A DNA stretch of 64,000 bases from Miltoncostaea sp963771025 (GCA_963771025.1 CAVYRL010000004.1:186001-250000), one strand, 5' to 3'; positions 9,315 to 18,196 are shown, numbered from the stretch's first letter. The notes: a model not told the origin generated them from the letters alone. Program-made: numbers and translations.

Positions 9315-9460
9315 CGCGACCTCCCGGCCAGAGCCTGCCCTCGCCGCCGCCGTCCGTCAACCGACCCGTCGATCCGATCGCTCGTCCGGCGCCCGCGAGG
9401 CCGTTGATCCCGCAGGTGGTCACGGCCACCTGCGGGCTCCACCGTCCGCGCGCCCACCTT

Positions 9461-10274
9461 CTAGGCGCGGGTGACGACCGTCTCGAGGTAGGTCGAGGGC
9501 ACGGCGACCGGCTCCTCGCCGGTCCGCCGGTCGTGCGCGGCGATGAGGGCGGTGATGTCCCGCTCGAGGGCGGCGGGGTCCTCGGCCGCCTCGAAAGCCT
9601 TGTTCACCGGGCCGTAGTAGGTGCGGAACTCGTCCACCAGCGCCTGCGCGGACGGGTAGCGGAAGACGTACGTGCGCCGGTGGTTGCGGATCGCCGACGC
9701 GCCCGCGCCGAAGAGCTCCCCGACGTGGTCCTGGTCGCCCCAGAGCACACCGGGCTGAACGCCCGGCGGGGGCGCCACGTGCCGGCCGACCGTCTTCAGC
9801 AGGCCGCCGACGAAGCCGTCGGGCGTCCAGTTGGCGACCGCGACCGTGCCGCCGGGCCGGGTGACCCGCAGCAGCTCGCCGGCCGTCGCGCGGTGATCGG
9901 GCGCGAACATGACGCCGAAGACCGAGATGGCGGCGTCGAAGGTCGCGTCGGCGAAGGGGAGCGACTGTGCGTCGCCCGTGGTGAAGTCGATGGCGAAGCC
10001 CTCGGAGGCGGCGCGCATGCGGGCGCGCTCGAGGAGGGAGGAGACGTAGTTGAACGCCGGTCACCCGGCAGGCGGCGCGCGCTGCCGCGAGGCTGGCGTT
10101 GCCGCTTCCGCAGGCCACGTCCAGCACGCTGTCGCCCGAGCGCAGGTCGGCCGTCTCGACCAGCTGCTCCGAGGTGATCGAGATGCGCGAGCCGATCACG
10201 GCGTAGTCGCCCGTGGCCCACGTCGCCTGCTGGCGGCTGGTGATGGCGGCGAGGTCGGGAGTGGTGGTGGTCAT
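9461..10274 (-). pseudogene. UbiE-like SAM methyltransferase interrupted by a one-base frameshift
   Basis: The N-terminal part reads from the ATG at 10274 (with GGAGG upstream) through the SAM motif VLDVACGSGNASLAA to ACRVTGV. The homologous continuation (ARMRAASEGFAIDFTTGDAQ, GVMFAPDHRATAGELLRVTRPGG, NWTPDGFVG) lies in the frame that ends at 9461. The switch falls at about 10050-10056, where one extra base appears. Both halves are well conserved and together make about 270 aa, normal for this family. This could be a recent real mutation or a sequencing error. It is divergent from the LAL regulator at 10420. Confidence 0.8.
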
Positions 10275-10419
10275 GGTGGCCTCCGGTTTCGGGGGGAGTG
10301 GATGCGCGGCTGACGCTACGGCCGTGGTGGGCTCCCGCCATGACCAGGATTCGCCCACTTGCGCGGGCTCTCGGCCGGGGTGCGATAGTCAATCCTGATC
10401 ACCGGCGCCGGAGACCCCT

Positions 10420-13350
10420 CTGTCCGACCAGCTTCCGAGCGCGCTGCGCCTGCGGTCGCAGACGCCCTTCGTCGGCCGCGAGCCCGAGCTCGCGGCCGTC
10501 CGCGAGGCCCTGCCCGGCCGGTCCGGTCCCGCTCTCGCCGTCCTGGTCGGCGGGGAGCCCGGCAGCGGCAAGACCCGTCTTGTGCGCGAGCTCGCCCGGC
10601 ACGCCGCGGCCGACGGCGTCCGCGTCGCCTACGGGGCGTGCGACGCCGAGGTGCGGGTTCCCTACGGCCCGTTCGCCCAGGCTCTGGAGCCCGTGGCCGG
10701 CGCCGCGTCCGATCCGGCCCTCGCGGCCCTGCTCGGTCGCGACCCCGGCGGCGCCCCGCTGGGCGACCCCGATGCCGAGCGCCTGCGCCTGCACCGCGCG
10801 GCCGCCGAGGCCCTGGCGCGATCGTGCGAGGAGCGCCCCCTCGTGCTGGTGGTCGAAGACGTCCACTGGGCCGATGGGGCGACCCTCGCACTGGTGCGCC
10901 ACCTGCTGCGCTCGCCGCCCTCGGAGCGTCTGCTGATGGTGGCGACCTACCGCGACGCGACGGCCGACGTCGGCCCGGAGCTCGCGTCGATCATCGCTGA
11001 GATGCGTCGATCCGAGGCCGTGCTCCACATGCGTCTGCGTGGCCTGTCGGCGACGGACGTCGGCCGCTGGGTGCGGGGTGTCGCGGGCACGGACGACGAC
11101 GCGGCCCTCGGCGCGCTGCCCGAGGAGCTTGTGGCGCTCACGGCCGGCAACCCCTTCCTTCTGGGCGAGGTGTGGCGGTCACTCGACGAGCTCGATGCGC
11201 TCCGCGCGGATGCGTCCGGCGTCCGCCTCGACCGGCCGCTGGAGGGGGTGGCGAGCCCCAACAGCGTTCGCGACGTGGTGGGCGGCCGGCTCGGGCGCGT
11301 CGATCCCGCGACCCGGGCGGTGCTCGAGCTCGCCGCGGTCGCCGGGCCGCAGTTCCGGGTCGACGTGCTCGAGCGCGCTCTCGACCACTCGGGGGACCAC
11401 GCCCCGGCCGATCTCGCCGCCGCGCTGACCTCGGCCGAGGCCCTCGGGATGGTCGAGCCGGTGCCGCCGGCGGCTCTGTCCTACCGCTTCGCACACGAGT
11501 TGATGCGGCGCGCCGTGGTCGACCGGTTGCCGGGCCTGCCGCGGGCGGAGCTGCACCTGGCCGTCGCCACGGCGATGGAGGCCGTGGGGGCCGTCGGGCC
11601 CGCCGAGCTCGCGCACCACTTCACCGCCGCCGCCGCGGTCGGGGGCGCCGAGCGGGCGATCGCGCACGGCCGCGCCGCGGCCCGGGCGGCGGCGGCCGCG
11701 TCGGCCCACGACCAGGCGGCCGTCCACCTCGCCCGGGTCGTCGAGCTCACGCCGGTCGGAGCGCCCGGGCGAACCGCGCTCGTCCTGGAGATGGGAGAGG
11801 AGCAGACGCGCGCCGGCGACGTGCCGGGGGCGCTGGCCAGCTTCCGGGCCGCGGCCGGGCTCGCGCGGGACGGCGACGACGCGGATGCGCTCGCCAGCGC
11901 CGCGATCGGCTTCGAGGAGGCCTGCTGGCGACCGGGCATCACCGACGCCGGGGCCGTCGAGATGCTCGAGGAGGCCGAGAGGGCCCTCGGGGCCGATCGG
12001 GCTCCGACGCTCGCCCTCATCCAGGTCCGCTGCGGCCTGTCCCGCGCGCTGGCCTACCGCGGCGAGTACGCCCGCGCCGCGGAGATCGCCGCCGGCGCGG
12101 TGGCCGACGCGCGTGCCCTCGGCGATCCGCGCGGCCTGTCCCGGGCTCTGGTGACGACGTTCTTCGCCTCAGGTGGCACGGTGTCCCGCGAGCTGGCCGA
12201 CGCCCTGGCAGAGGCGCACGAGACCGCGCGCCGCGCAGGACTCCGCGAGACCGAGATCGAGGCCGACATCTGGAGGATGGTCGTGCTGACGCGGCTGGGC
12301 GACGTGCACACGGCCCGGGAGCGCCTCGCCGCCGTCGCCGCCGCCGGCGAGCGGACCGGCCTGCCCTTCGTGCTGCACGTCGCCGATCAGGCCCGGGCGG
12401 CCCTCGCCCTGGCCGAGGGCCGCCTCGCCGACGCGGAGGCGGCCGCCGAGCGCTCCCGCGAGTGGGGCGAGCAGATGCGCGGCCGCGACAGCGGCGGCGT
12501 CTACGGCATCCAGCTCTTCAACGTCCGGCGCGAGCAGGGGCGACTCGCCGAGCTCGCGCCGTTGGCGCGTGTCCTGGCCGCGCAGGCCGGCGACTCGTGG
12601 CGCCCCGGACTGGTTGCCCTCCTCGCCGAGACGGGTCTGTCCGAGCAGGCCCGAGTGGAGCTGGCGGCGGTCCTCCGCGACGGCGCCGTCCTCCGCGGCG
12701 ACGGCGGGATCGCCGTCGCCGGGCTGGCGTACCTGGCCGAGGCCGCGGTCGCGCTGGGCGACGCCGAGGCCGCGCGGGTGCTGCGTCCGGCTCTGGCCGC
12801 CCGGGCGGGCGAGGTGCTCATGGTCGCGAACCTGGTGGCCTGCCTGGGGTCGGCCGAGCGCCTCGAGGGGGCGCTGGCGTCGACCGCCGGCGACCACGAG
12901 GAGGCGATCCCCCTGCTCGAGACCGCGATCGCGCGCGACGCCGAGCTGGGATTCGCCACCTGGGTCGCGTGGGGGGCCCACGCGCTCGCCTGCGCGTTGC
13001 GCGGCCGCGCGGCCCAGGGCGACCGCGAGCGCGCGGCACAACTCGACCGGCGCGCGGGCGACCTGGCGGACCGCCACGGGCTCGCGGCCCTGGGAGCGCG
13101 GGTCGCGGCGGCCGCGGCCCCGCCCGAGCCGGACCCCGGCGAGTTGTCGCCGCGGGAGGTCGTGGTGCTGCGCCTGATCGCCCGCGGGCGCAGCAACCGC
13201 GACATCGGTCGCGAGCTCTCGATCAGCGAGCACACGGTCGCCAACCACGTGCGCAGCATCCTGCGCAAGACCGGGAGCGCCAACCGTACCGAGGCGGCCG
13301 ACCACGCCCACCGACGCGGTCTGATCGACAGCCCACCGGGGCCGGGTTAG
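10420..13350 (+). CDS. Large ATP-binding LuxR-family (LAL) regulator, CTG start
   Basis: This 976-aa regulator has an N-terminal AAA/NACHT-like ATPase (TPFVGREPEL, Walker A GEPGSGKT near residues 45-52, Walker B LVLVVEDVHWAD), a long helical TPR-like middle and a C-terminal LuxR helix-turn-helix (LSPREVVVLRLIARGRSNRDI, SISEHTVANHVRSILRK). The first ATG, GTG or TTG in frame would remove Walker A, and a stop lies at 10396. The only sensible start is therefore the CTG at 10420, which has GGAG six bases upstream. The gene's TAG stop forms part of the -10 box of the DUF4242 gene that follows. Confidence 0.88.
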   Translation: MSDQLPSALRLRSQTPFVGREPELAAVREALPGRSGPALAVLVGGEPGSGKTRLVRELARHAAADGVRVAYGACDAEVRVPYGPFAQALEPVAGAASDPALAALLGRDPGGAPLGDPDAERLRLHRAAAEALARSCEERPLVLVVEDVHWADGATLALVRHLLRSPPSERLLMVATYRDATADVGPELASIIAEMRRSEAVLHMRLRGLSATDVGRWVRGVAGTDDDAALGALPEELVALTAGNPFLLGEVWRSLDELDALRADASGVRLDRPLEGVASPNSVRDVVGGRLGRVDPATRAVLELAAVAGPQFRVDVLERALDHSGDHAPADLAAALTSAEALGMVEPVPPAALSYRFAHELMRRAVVDRLPGLPRAELHLAVATAMEAVGAVGPAELAHHFTAAAAVGGAERAIAHGRAAARAAAAASAHDQAAVHLARVVELTPVGAPGRTALVLEMGEEQTRAGDVPGALASFRAAAGLARDGDDADALASAAIGFEEACWRPGITDAGAVEMLEEAERALGADRAPTLALIQVRCGLSRALAYRGEYARAAEIAAGAVADARALGDPRGLSRALVTTFFASGGTVSRELADALAEAHETARRAGLRETEIEADIWRMVVLTRLGDVHTARERLAAVAAAGERTGLPFVLHVADQARAALALAEGRLADAEAAAERSREWGEQMRGRDSGGVYGIQLFNVRREQGRLAELAPLARVLAAQAGDSWRPGLVALLAETGLSEQARVELAAVLRDGAVLRGDGGIAVAGLAYLAEAAVALGDAEAARVLRPALAARAGEVLMVANLVACLGSAERLEGALASTAGDHEEAIPLLETAIARDAELGFATWVAWGAHALACALRGRAAQGDRERAAQLDRRAGDLADRHGLAALGARVAAAAAPPEPDPGELSPREVVVLRLIARGRSNRDIGRELSISEHTVANHVRSILRKTGSANRTEAADHAHRRGLIDSPPGPG

Positions 13351-13353
13351 GCT
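13348..13353 (+). promoter_or_regulatory. -10 box of a leaderless promoter, overlapping the LAL stop codon
   Basis: TAGGCT at 13348-13353 lies six bases before the ATG at 13360, the spacing expected for a leaderless transcript. Its first three bases are the TAG stop codon of the upstream LAL regulator. No clear -35 box is seen. Confidence 0.5.
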
Positions 13354-13359
13354 CCCCGC

Positions 13360-13626
13360 ATGCCGCTCTTCCTGGTAACGCGCAATTTCGCCGAGCAGGT
13401 CAACCTCAGCGACGAGCAGATCCGGGCCCTCGAGATCACGAACGACGAGTTCGGGATCCGCTGGATCGAGTCGTTCCTGAGCGCCGACCGCCTCCAGTCC
13501 TACTGCCTCTTCGAGGCCCCCTCGGCCGATCGCCTCCGGGCCGCCTCGGCGAGCAGTGGGCTGCCCATCGATGCGATTCTCGAGGTCAACGCGCTCCTCG
13601 GCGCCGTCGCCGGCGCGGGGGGCTAG
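13360..13626 (+). CDS. DUF4242-like small protein (copy A)
   Basis: This 88-aa protein aligns with the DUF4242 protein at 24240-24533: GIRWIESF matches GVRWIRSY, YCLFEAPS matches LCIYEAES, and GLPIDAI matches GMPADEI. DUF4242 proteins are small ferredoxin-like-fold proteins of uncertain function. The gene starts nine bases after the LAL regulator's stop, has no ribosome binding site, and is probably leaderless. Its pairing with an LAL regulator is repeated by the second copy, so a shared signalling role is plausible but unproven. Confidence 0.75.
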   Translation: MPLFLVTRNFAEQVNLSDEQIRALEITNDEFGIRWIESFLSADRLQSYCLFEAPSADRLRAASASSGLPIDAILEVNALLGAVAGAGG

Positions 13627-13723
13627 CCGCCCCTCCGCGGCCTGCCCGATGAACCCGCCGTGGCCGCGCGCCGCGACATTCTGAACGTGCTCCACCGCAG
13701 GGATGGGCGCGAGCGACCCTGGG

Positions 13724-14182
13724 TCAGCGGCGTGGCCGCCCCGCGCAGGTGCGCAGCCCGAGCGCCCGGGCCCGGGCCCGCGCGGCGCGCTTGAGGGCGT
13801 TGAGGCGCGGCAGGGCGGTCCCGAGCGCGGCGACCGGCGGCGCGCCGGCGGCGATGCGGGCGCGGAGGGCCCGCGCGGCGGCCGAGCGGCGGGCCAGCGC
13901 GCGGCCCCATGCGCGATGACGCGCGCGCAGCCGGGCGGGCGGCGCCAGGGCGCGCAGACGCTTCGTCGAGGCGGTCACGATCGGCACGGCCCCGGCGACC
14001 CAGGTCCTCACCTCGGCGGAGGTCCGCGGGGCCGGCAGCGCCGTGAGCCGGGCGTTGGCGGTCGTGCAGACCCGCTCGGCCGCCGCGCGGTAGGCGGGCG
14101 CAGGCAGGCCGACGGCGACGTCCGCGCCGCCGGCCAGGGCGATCATCGCGATCACGGCCCAGAGGACCGCCGAGCGGCTCAT
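13724..14182 (-). CDS. Secreted hypothetical protein, Arg/Ala-rich
   Basis: This 152-aa protein starts with a probable signal peptide (MSRSAVLWAVIAMIALAGGA). The rest is strongly helical and Ala/Arg-rich, with two cysteines (VCTTANARL and LRTCAGR) far apart that could form a disulfide. The VCTTAN start of the mature region resembles small secreted actinobacterial helical proteins, but I cannot assign a family. The ATG is two bases after the stop of the secreted Pro-rich protein, so the two form one transcription unit and are probably both exported. Confidence 0.6.
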   Translation of the reverse strand: MSRSAVLWAVIAMIALAGGADVAVGLPAPAYRAAAERVCTTANARLTALPAPRTSAEVRTWVAGAVPIVTASTKRLRALAPPARLRARHRAWGRALARRSAAARALRARIAAGAPPVAALGTALPRLNALKRAARARARALGLRTCAGRPRR

Positions 14183-14184
14183 CG

Positions 14185-14670
14185 CTAGAAGCTGAAGACC
14201 GACGGCGGACTCTCGGCGGGAGGCTCCTCGGCGGGAGGCGTCTCGGCGGGCGGGTCGTCCGACGGGGGCGGCGGCGTCAGCACGGGCGGGTCGAGCACCG
14301 GCGGGTCGAGCACCGGCGGGTCGATCACCGGCGGCGGCGTGAGCAACGGCGGGGGTCCCTCCTGCGCCATGCAGCCGTTATCGGAGATCGCCTTGCCCTC
14401 CGCGGTCCAGTTCTGACCGGGGTAGTCCACGCCCTTGTAGCTGAAGGGCGGGACGATGTCGGCCCCGTCGTGGTGGTTGAGGTGCGCGTGCAGCACTGCG
14501 GGCGACGCGGGGTGGATCACGACGAAGGGGTTCGTCGCCGAGGACGTCGCGTGGCAGATCGTGACCTGGCTGCCGCCCGCGAGCGCCGGTGACACCACGG
14601 CACCGAGCGCGACGGGCAAGAGCGCGGTCGAGGCGATCCAGCCTGTGATCCAGCGGCTTCGTGCGGTCAT
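14185..14670 (-). CDS. Secreted protein with CHATSSATNP motif and Pro-rich C-terminus
   Basis: This 161-aa protein has a signal peptide (about residues 1-26, ending at SPALAGG). A conserved-looking core follows (VTICHATSSATNPFVVI, then HAHLNHHDGADIVPPF), of a type common in actinobacterial secreted proteins. After residue 100 comes a low-complexity tail of DPPVL and ETPPAEEP repeats. The ATG at 14670 is chosen because AGGAGG is six bases upstream; the ATG at 14676 touches that site. Function is unknown. The His-rich core could bind metal and the proline tail could span the wall; both are inference. Confidence 0.68.
   Translation of the reverse strand: MTARSRWITGWIASTALLPVALGAVVSPALAGGSQVTICHATSSATNPFVVIHPASPAVLHAHLNHHDGADIVPPFSYKGVDYPGQNWTAEGKAISDNGCMAQEGPPPLLTPPPVIDPPVLDPPVLDPPVLTPPPPSDDPPAETPPAEEPPAESPPSVFSF
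14286..14330. repeat. Three tandem 15-bp repeats encoding DPPVL/DPPVI
   Basis: Units of 15 bp (GCGGGTCGAGCACCG) occupy 14286-14300, 14301-14315 and 14316-14330; the last differs at one base. They encode the repeated pentapeptide of the Pro-rich tail on the minus strand. Such repeats may expand or contract by slippage. Confidence 0.8.
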
Positions 14671-14857
14671 GTCCATCCTCCTGGGTCCTCCGGCACAGAT
14701 CGGCGGGCACCCCCTGCATCGGCCTCGCCGTCGGTCTTGCCCATCACGCACGATGCGTGGGCCCGAGCCGCTCTCCCGCGCCCCCGCCATCACCCCCGCA
14801 GCCGTCGCATCGGACCGCCGCGGAAGGGGTCGTTCCCGTCCGCCGGGCCGGCGACGC

Positions 14858-15913
14858 TCAGCTCGCGAGAGGAAGCGACGACGACGCCGTGAGATCGGCG
14901 CGCAGCCGCGGAAGGCCCTGCGGGTGGTGCTCGCACAGGAACGCGATGAGCGCCTCGCGCACGTCGCAGCGCAGGTCCCACGCGCTGGGCGCGTCGCGGG
15001 CGCTGACCACCGCGCGCACCTCGACGCCCTCGGGGTGGGTCTCCACCATCTGGAGCCCCGCGGCCCGGCCGTCCCACAGCGGCGATGCCGCGAGCACGCG
15101 GTCCAGCTCGGCCCGCAGATCGTCCATCGGCACCGAGTGGCCGACGTGGAGGTGCACGCTCCCGGTGATCTGGGAGCGTGCGCGGGTCCAGTTCTCGAAC
15201 GGCGTCGTCGTGAAATAGGAGATCGGTAGGACCAGGCGGCGGTCATCCCAGAGGGCCACCACGACGTAGGTGAACGTGATCTCGTCGACGCGGCCGTACT
15301 CCCCCTCGAGCACGACGACATCGTCCAGGCGGATCGGCTCGGTCACGGCGATCTGGATGCCGGCGATGAGGTTGCCCAGCGTCTGCTGGGCGGCGAGCCC
15401 GAGCACGATGCCGGCGATCCCCGCCGACGCGAGCAGGCTGGCGCCCAGGGTCCGCACGGACGGGAACGTCGTCAGCATCACGGCTACGGCGACGACGCCG
15501 ATCACGACCGCCGCCACGCGTCGCAGGATGGTGGCCTGGGTGTGGACGCGGCGCGCCCGCAGGTTGTCCTCGGACGTCACGTCGAACCGGCCCGCGACCA
15601 GTTCCGCGGCCGCCGCCACCAGACCGATCAGCAACCAGGCGACCGCCCCGATGACCACCAGGGCGAGCGCGTGGCGCGCGAGGGCGACGCCGTCGCCGAG
15701 CTCCTCCATGACCCGTGCGCCGATGAGAGCGGCGACCGAGGCGGCCAGCAGCAGGGACGCGCGCCGGCAGTGCCCCACCAGCACACGGCCCGCGCGACCG
15801 GGGACGCGGGCGATCGTGGCCATCAGCACCAGCTGCAGGACGACCGCCGCGACGACGGCCGCGAGGACGACGGCGAGGCTGAGCAGGGTGTTCTGGCGCA
15901 GTGCGTCGCTCAG
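14858..15913 (-). CDS. MscS-family mechanosensitive ion channel, probable CTG start
   Basis: This 351-aa protein has several N-terminal membrane segments and the MscS pore region ASAGIAGIVLGLAAQQTLGNL, followed by the beta domain (IQIAVTEPIRLDDVVVLEGEYGRVDEI). Channels of this family relieve turgor under hypo-osmotic shock. The first standard start in frame (GTG, 15829) would cut into the first membrane segment (LLSLAVVLAAVVAAVVLQLV). The only upstream candidate before an in-frame TAG is the CTG at 15913, with GGGAG a few bases before it. I use it, though it could reflect an unusual start or an error. Confidence 0.8.
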   Translation of the reverse strand: MSDALRQNTLLSLAVVLAAVVAAVVLQLVLMATIARVPGRAGRVLVGHCRRASLLLAASVAALIGARVMEELGDGVALARHALALVVIGAVAWLLIGLVAAAAELVAGRFDVTSEDNLRARRVHTQATILRRVAAVVIGVVAVAVMLTTFPSVRTLGASLLASAGIAGIVLGLAAQQTLGNLIAGIQIAVTEPIRLDDVVVLEGEYGRVDEITFTYVVVALWDDRRLVLPISYFTTTPFENWTRARSQITGSVHLHVGHSVPMDDLRAELDRVLAASPLWDGRAAGLQMVETHPEGVEVRAVVSARDAPSAWDLRCDVREALIAFLCEHHPQGLPRLRADLTASSSLPLAS

Positions 15914-16373
15914 GGGACTCCCGGGGTCGGAGGGCGGCGCCGGACGGGCGCGGCACCACCGATACGACTACCACAGCACCCGCCCGTCTCCGACCGGACA
16001 CGGGCGGGTGCGACCATCGCGGCACGCTTCGCGCGGGGAGCCCAGCGGGTGAGAGCATGGTTCCGTGCCGCCTCCCAGTGGGCCCCGGAGCGCTACCCCT
16101 GGCTCTCCGTCCATGCGTGCAGAAGGGCCATCTCGACCCGGAGACCCTGCAGATCACCCTCAGGATGTTCGAGGTCCGCCAGGCGGTTCATCGCTGTCGC
16201 CGAGAAAGCCCTCGGGGCGGCCCGGGCGACGCCCACGGCCGGGGACCGTGCCGGTCTTCGGGCAGGAGCGCCGCGTCCTCCCTTCCTCGAGCTCGGAGCC
16301 TGAGGTGTCACGGGCGATCCCGTCCCCGGGGCCGAAGCCCCAAGGGAGGATCGCCGAAGCCTCGCACGACGCG
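15914..16373. other. Intergenic stretch with one short coding-like fragment
   Basis: No complete gene is visible. On the minus strand about 16093-16191, a 32-codon reading ending at TAG (from MNRLADLEHPEGDLQG to HAWTESQG) has plausible amino-acid composition and may be the tail of a lost gene. It has no ribosome binding site. No clear promoter or hairpin was found. Confidence 0.4.
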
Positions 16374-17204
16374 TCAGGGGCTCATCCCGCCCATCTGAGA
16401 CATCGAACCGCTCCCGGGGATCGTGAGCCCCGGGATCGCGTCGGGGGCAGCGATCAGGAGGACGCCGAGCACGACCAGGATCGCCGCCGTTCCGTACGTG
16501 GCGGCTCGAGGCCACGGGACGGTCTTCTCGACCGCGATCAGCGCAGCAACGAATGCCATCCAGACGATGCTCATGATCCCGAGCGCGAAGAGCGACGCCA
16601 TCAGCGCCCAGCAGCACCCGACGCACCAGGCGCCGTTCTTTGCGCCCATCCACAGCGCGCCCGACCACCCGTCGCGCCATGAGCCGAGCAGGGCGCCAAG
16701 CGGGCTGCGGCACTTTCCGAGGCAGACGTCCTTGAGCGGCGTCAGCTCGTAGACCGCCGCGACGAGGAGAGTCCCTCCCGCGATCCCCCGGCCTGCTCCG
16801 TCCCACGAGAGCGCGTCACCCGCGATCCGTCCTCCGGCGATCGCGACCGCGAAGGAGAGCACGCCGGCGCCGGCCCACGTAACGAGGTAGCCGGACGTGA
16901 AGAGGAGAGGCGACAGCGGAGACCGCGTCCTGGTCATGCGGGAGTACAGCGCCACTGTCGGAGCGACCGACGGGAACATCATCGCGGCCATCATCACGAC
17001 CCATGCCACGATGAACCAGCTGAGCGCGCCGAGACCGGTCCACGGCTCGTTGTCCATGTTCCGCATCGCGTCGACCATCCACCACCAACCGATCGCGGCG
17101 AGGCCGAAGAGCAGAGCGACAAGGCCGAGCCGGGTGCGCACCGCCGCGAAGGCGGGGCCGAGACCCGCACCGCCTGAGGCCCGTTCGTGCGTCGCGACGA
17201 TCAC
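16374..17204 (-). CDS. DUF2182 predicted metal-binding membrane protein (copy B)
   Basis: This 276-aa paralogue of the protein at 7840-8682 shares WVVMMAAMMFPS, YELTPLKDVCLGKC and NGAWCVGCCWALM, and again ends in a Met-rich tail (SMSQMGGMSP). About six membrane segments are predicted. I start at the GTG at 17204, five bases after the DUF1326 stop. The cassette keeps the same order and spacing as copy A, but its DNA is visibly less GC-rich, which suggests separate acquisition rather than a recent tandem duplication. Soft-metal handling is the best guess. Confidence 0.84.
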   Translation of the reverse strand: MIVATHERASGGAGLGPAFAAVRTRLGLVALLFGLAAIGWWWMVDAMRNMDNEPWTGLGALSWFIVAWVVMMAAMMFPSVAPTVALYSRMTRTRSPLSPLLFTSGYLVTWAGAGVLSFAVAIAGGRIAGDALSWDGAGRGIAGGTLLVAAVYELTPLKDVCLGKCRSPLGALLGSWRDGWSGALWMGAKNGAWCVGCCWALMASLFALGIMSIVWMAFVAALIAVEKTVPWPRAATYGTAAILVVLGVLLIAAPDAIPGLTIPGSGSMSQMGGMSP

Positions 17205-17208
17205 GGGA

Positions 17209-17810
17209 TCACGCGGCCCAGGAGAACTCGGACGTCGAGAGACCCGTCTTGCCCTCGTACGCGATCCCGAAGGCGTTGATCCGCGAGCGCTTCGCCTCGG
17301 CGACCGTGAGGTCCGATCCCGCCGGGTGGAACATGCCCACGAGCCGTACCGGCTCGCCCGTATCGATCCCGAAGGGCACGATGTCCTCGATCTCGAAGTC
17401 GATCGCGTCCCCGACGCGCACGCTGTGACGCAGCCCGTCGTCGCGGACCTCGATCGCTGCTCGCTCGACGCCGAGCATCTCGCCCACGAGAGGGGTGAGC
17501 GCGGCCATCGGGCCTCCGAGCTGCCCGCTGAAGACGCCCACCAGCTTCGCCTCCTGCTCGTCCGTCGCCTTCTCGTCGATGAACACGCCGAGGCGCCAGT
17601 TCCCATCGGTCATGACCTTCGGCGTATCGGCGATCGCGGCGACCTTGAGGCCGCTGATGTAGTGCCCTCGATCTCGCCTTCGCGAATGTTGAAGACGAGG
17701 GTGACGCGACAGAAGTCGTAGGTCGCGCCGTGGTCGAAAGACGCATTGCACGGGCAGATCAGGTCGCACGAGCAGGTTTCGACGTAGCTTCCCTTGAGGT
17801 TCCAGGACAT
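17209..17810 (-). pseudogene. DUF1326 domain gene (copy B) with a one-base frameshift
   Basis: The N-terminal 50 codons read from the ATG at 17810 (AGGAGA upstream) and hold the Cys cluster CSCDLICPC. The frame then breaks after FNIREGEIEG. The family-like continuation (ISGLKVAAIADTPKV, then GNWRLGVFIDEKATDEQEAKL, ending SEFSWAA) is in a different frame that stops at 17209. The junction is at about 17659-17668 and looks like loss of one base. Combined length would be about 200 aa, normal for DUF1326. It sits directly upstream of its DUF2182 partner. Confidence 0.8.
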
Positions 17811-18196
17811 GCTGTCTCCTTCCGGGAAGGATGATTCTCTGACGCCGGACGGAATGCGTCAATCGCCCGCCCACCCCCCCGAAGCTCTCCCGGACGCCTC
17901 CACTTGGCGTCCGGGCTTCTCGACCGGGCAGCGGATCTCGTAGCCGAGTCGGCCGTGCTCGTCCACGACAACGAGCGTCGCAGGCGGGTCTTCCGCGCCC
18001 GGGTCGAGGCGATCGTCGCGGCCGATCGGTAGCGGCGGGCACCGGGGCTGGTCGTCGGGCTCCGAGGGCCCCGCGCGGTGAACTGCCCACGGACCTGGTG
18101 AACGCCGGGGAAGGACCGGGTTCTTCGTGGATGCCGGAGGCGCGCCAGCCGGCGCCCGACCCTGCGCCGCCCCTCGCGCCCGTGCAGGATGGGGCG
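17811..18196. other. Intergenic stretch with a coding-like fragment
   Basis: No complete gene is seen. On the plus strand, 17904-18032 (TTG to TAG, 42 codons) reads as an amphipathic helical peptide (LLDRAADLVAESAVLVHDNE, then RRRRVFRARVEAIVAADR). It may be the C-terminal remnant of a lost gene or a small unrecognised protein. The stretch also holds the divergent upstream regions of the DUF1326 copy and the glycosyltransferase. Confidence 0.35.

Noticed and set aside
14286..14330. CRISPR-like repeat array
   Set aside because: The repeats are 15 bp, directly adjacent without spacers, and in frame with a Pro-rich protein tail.
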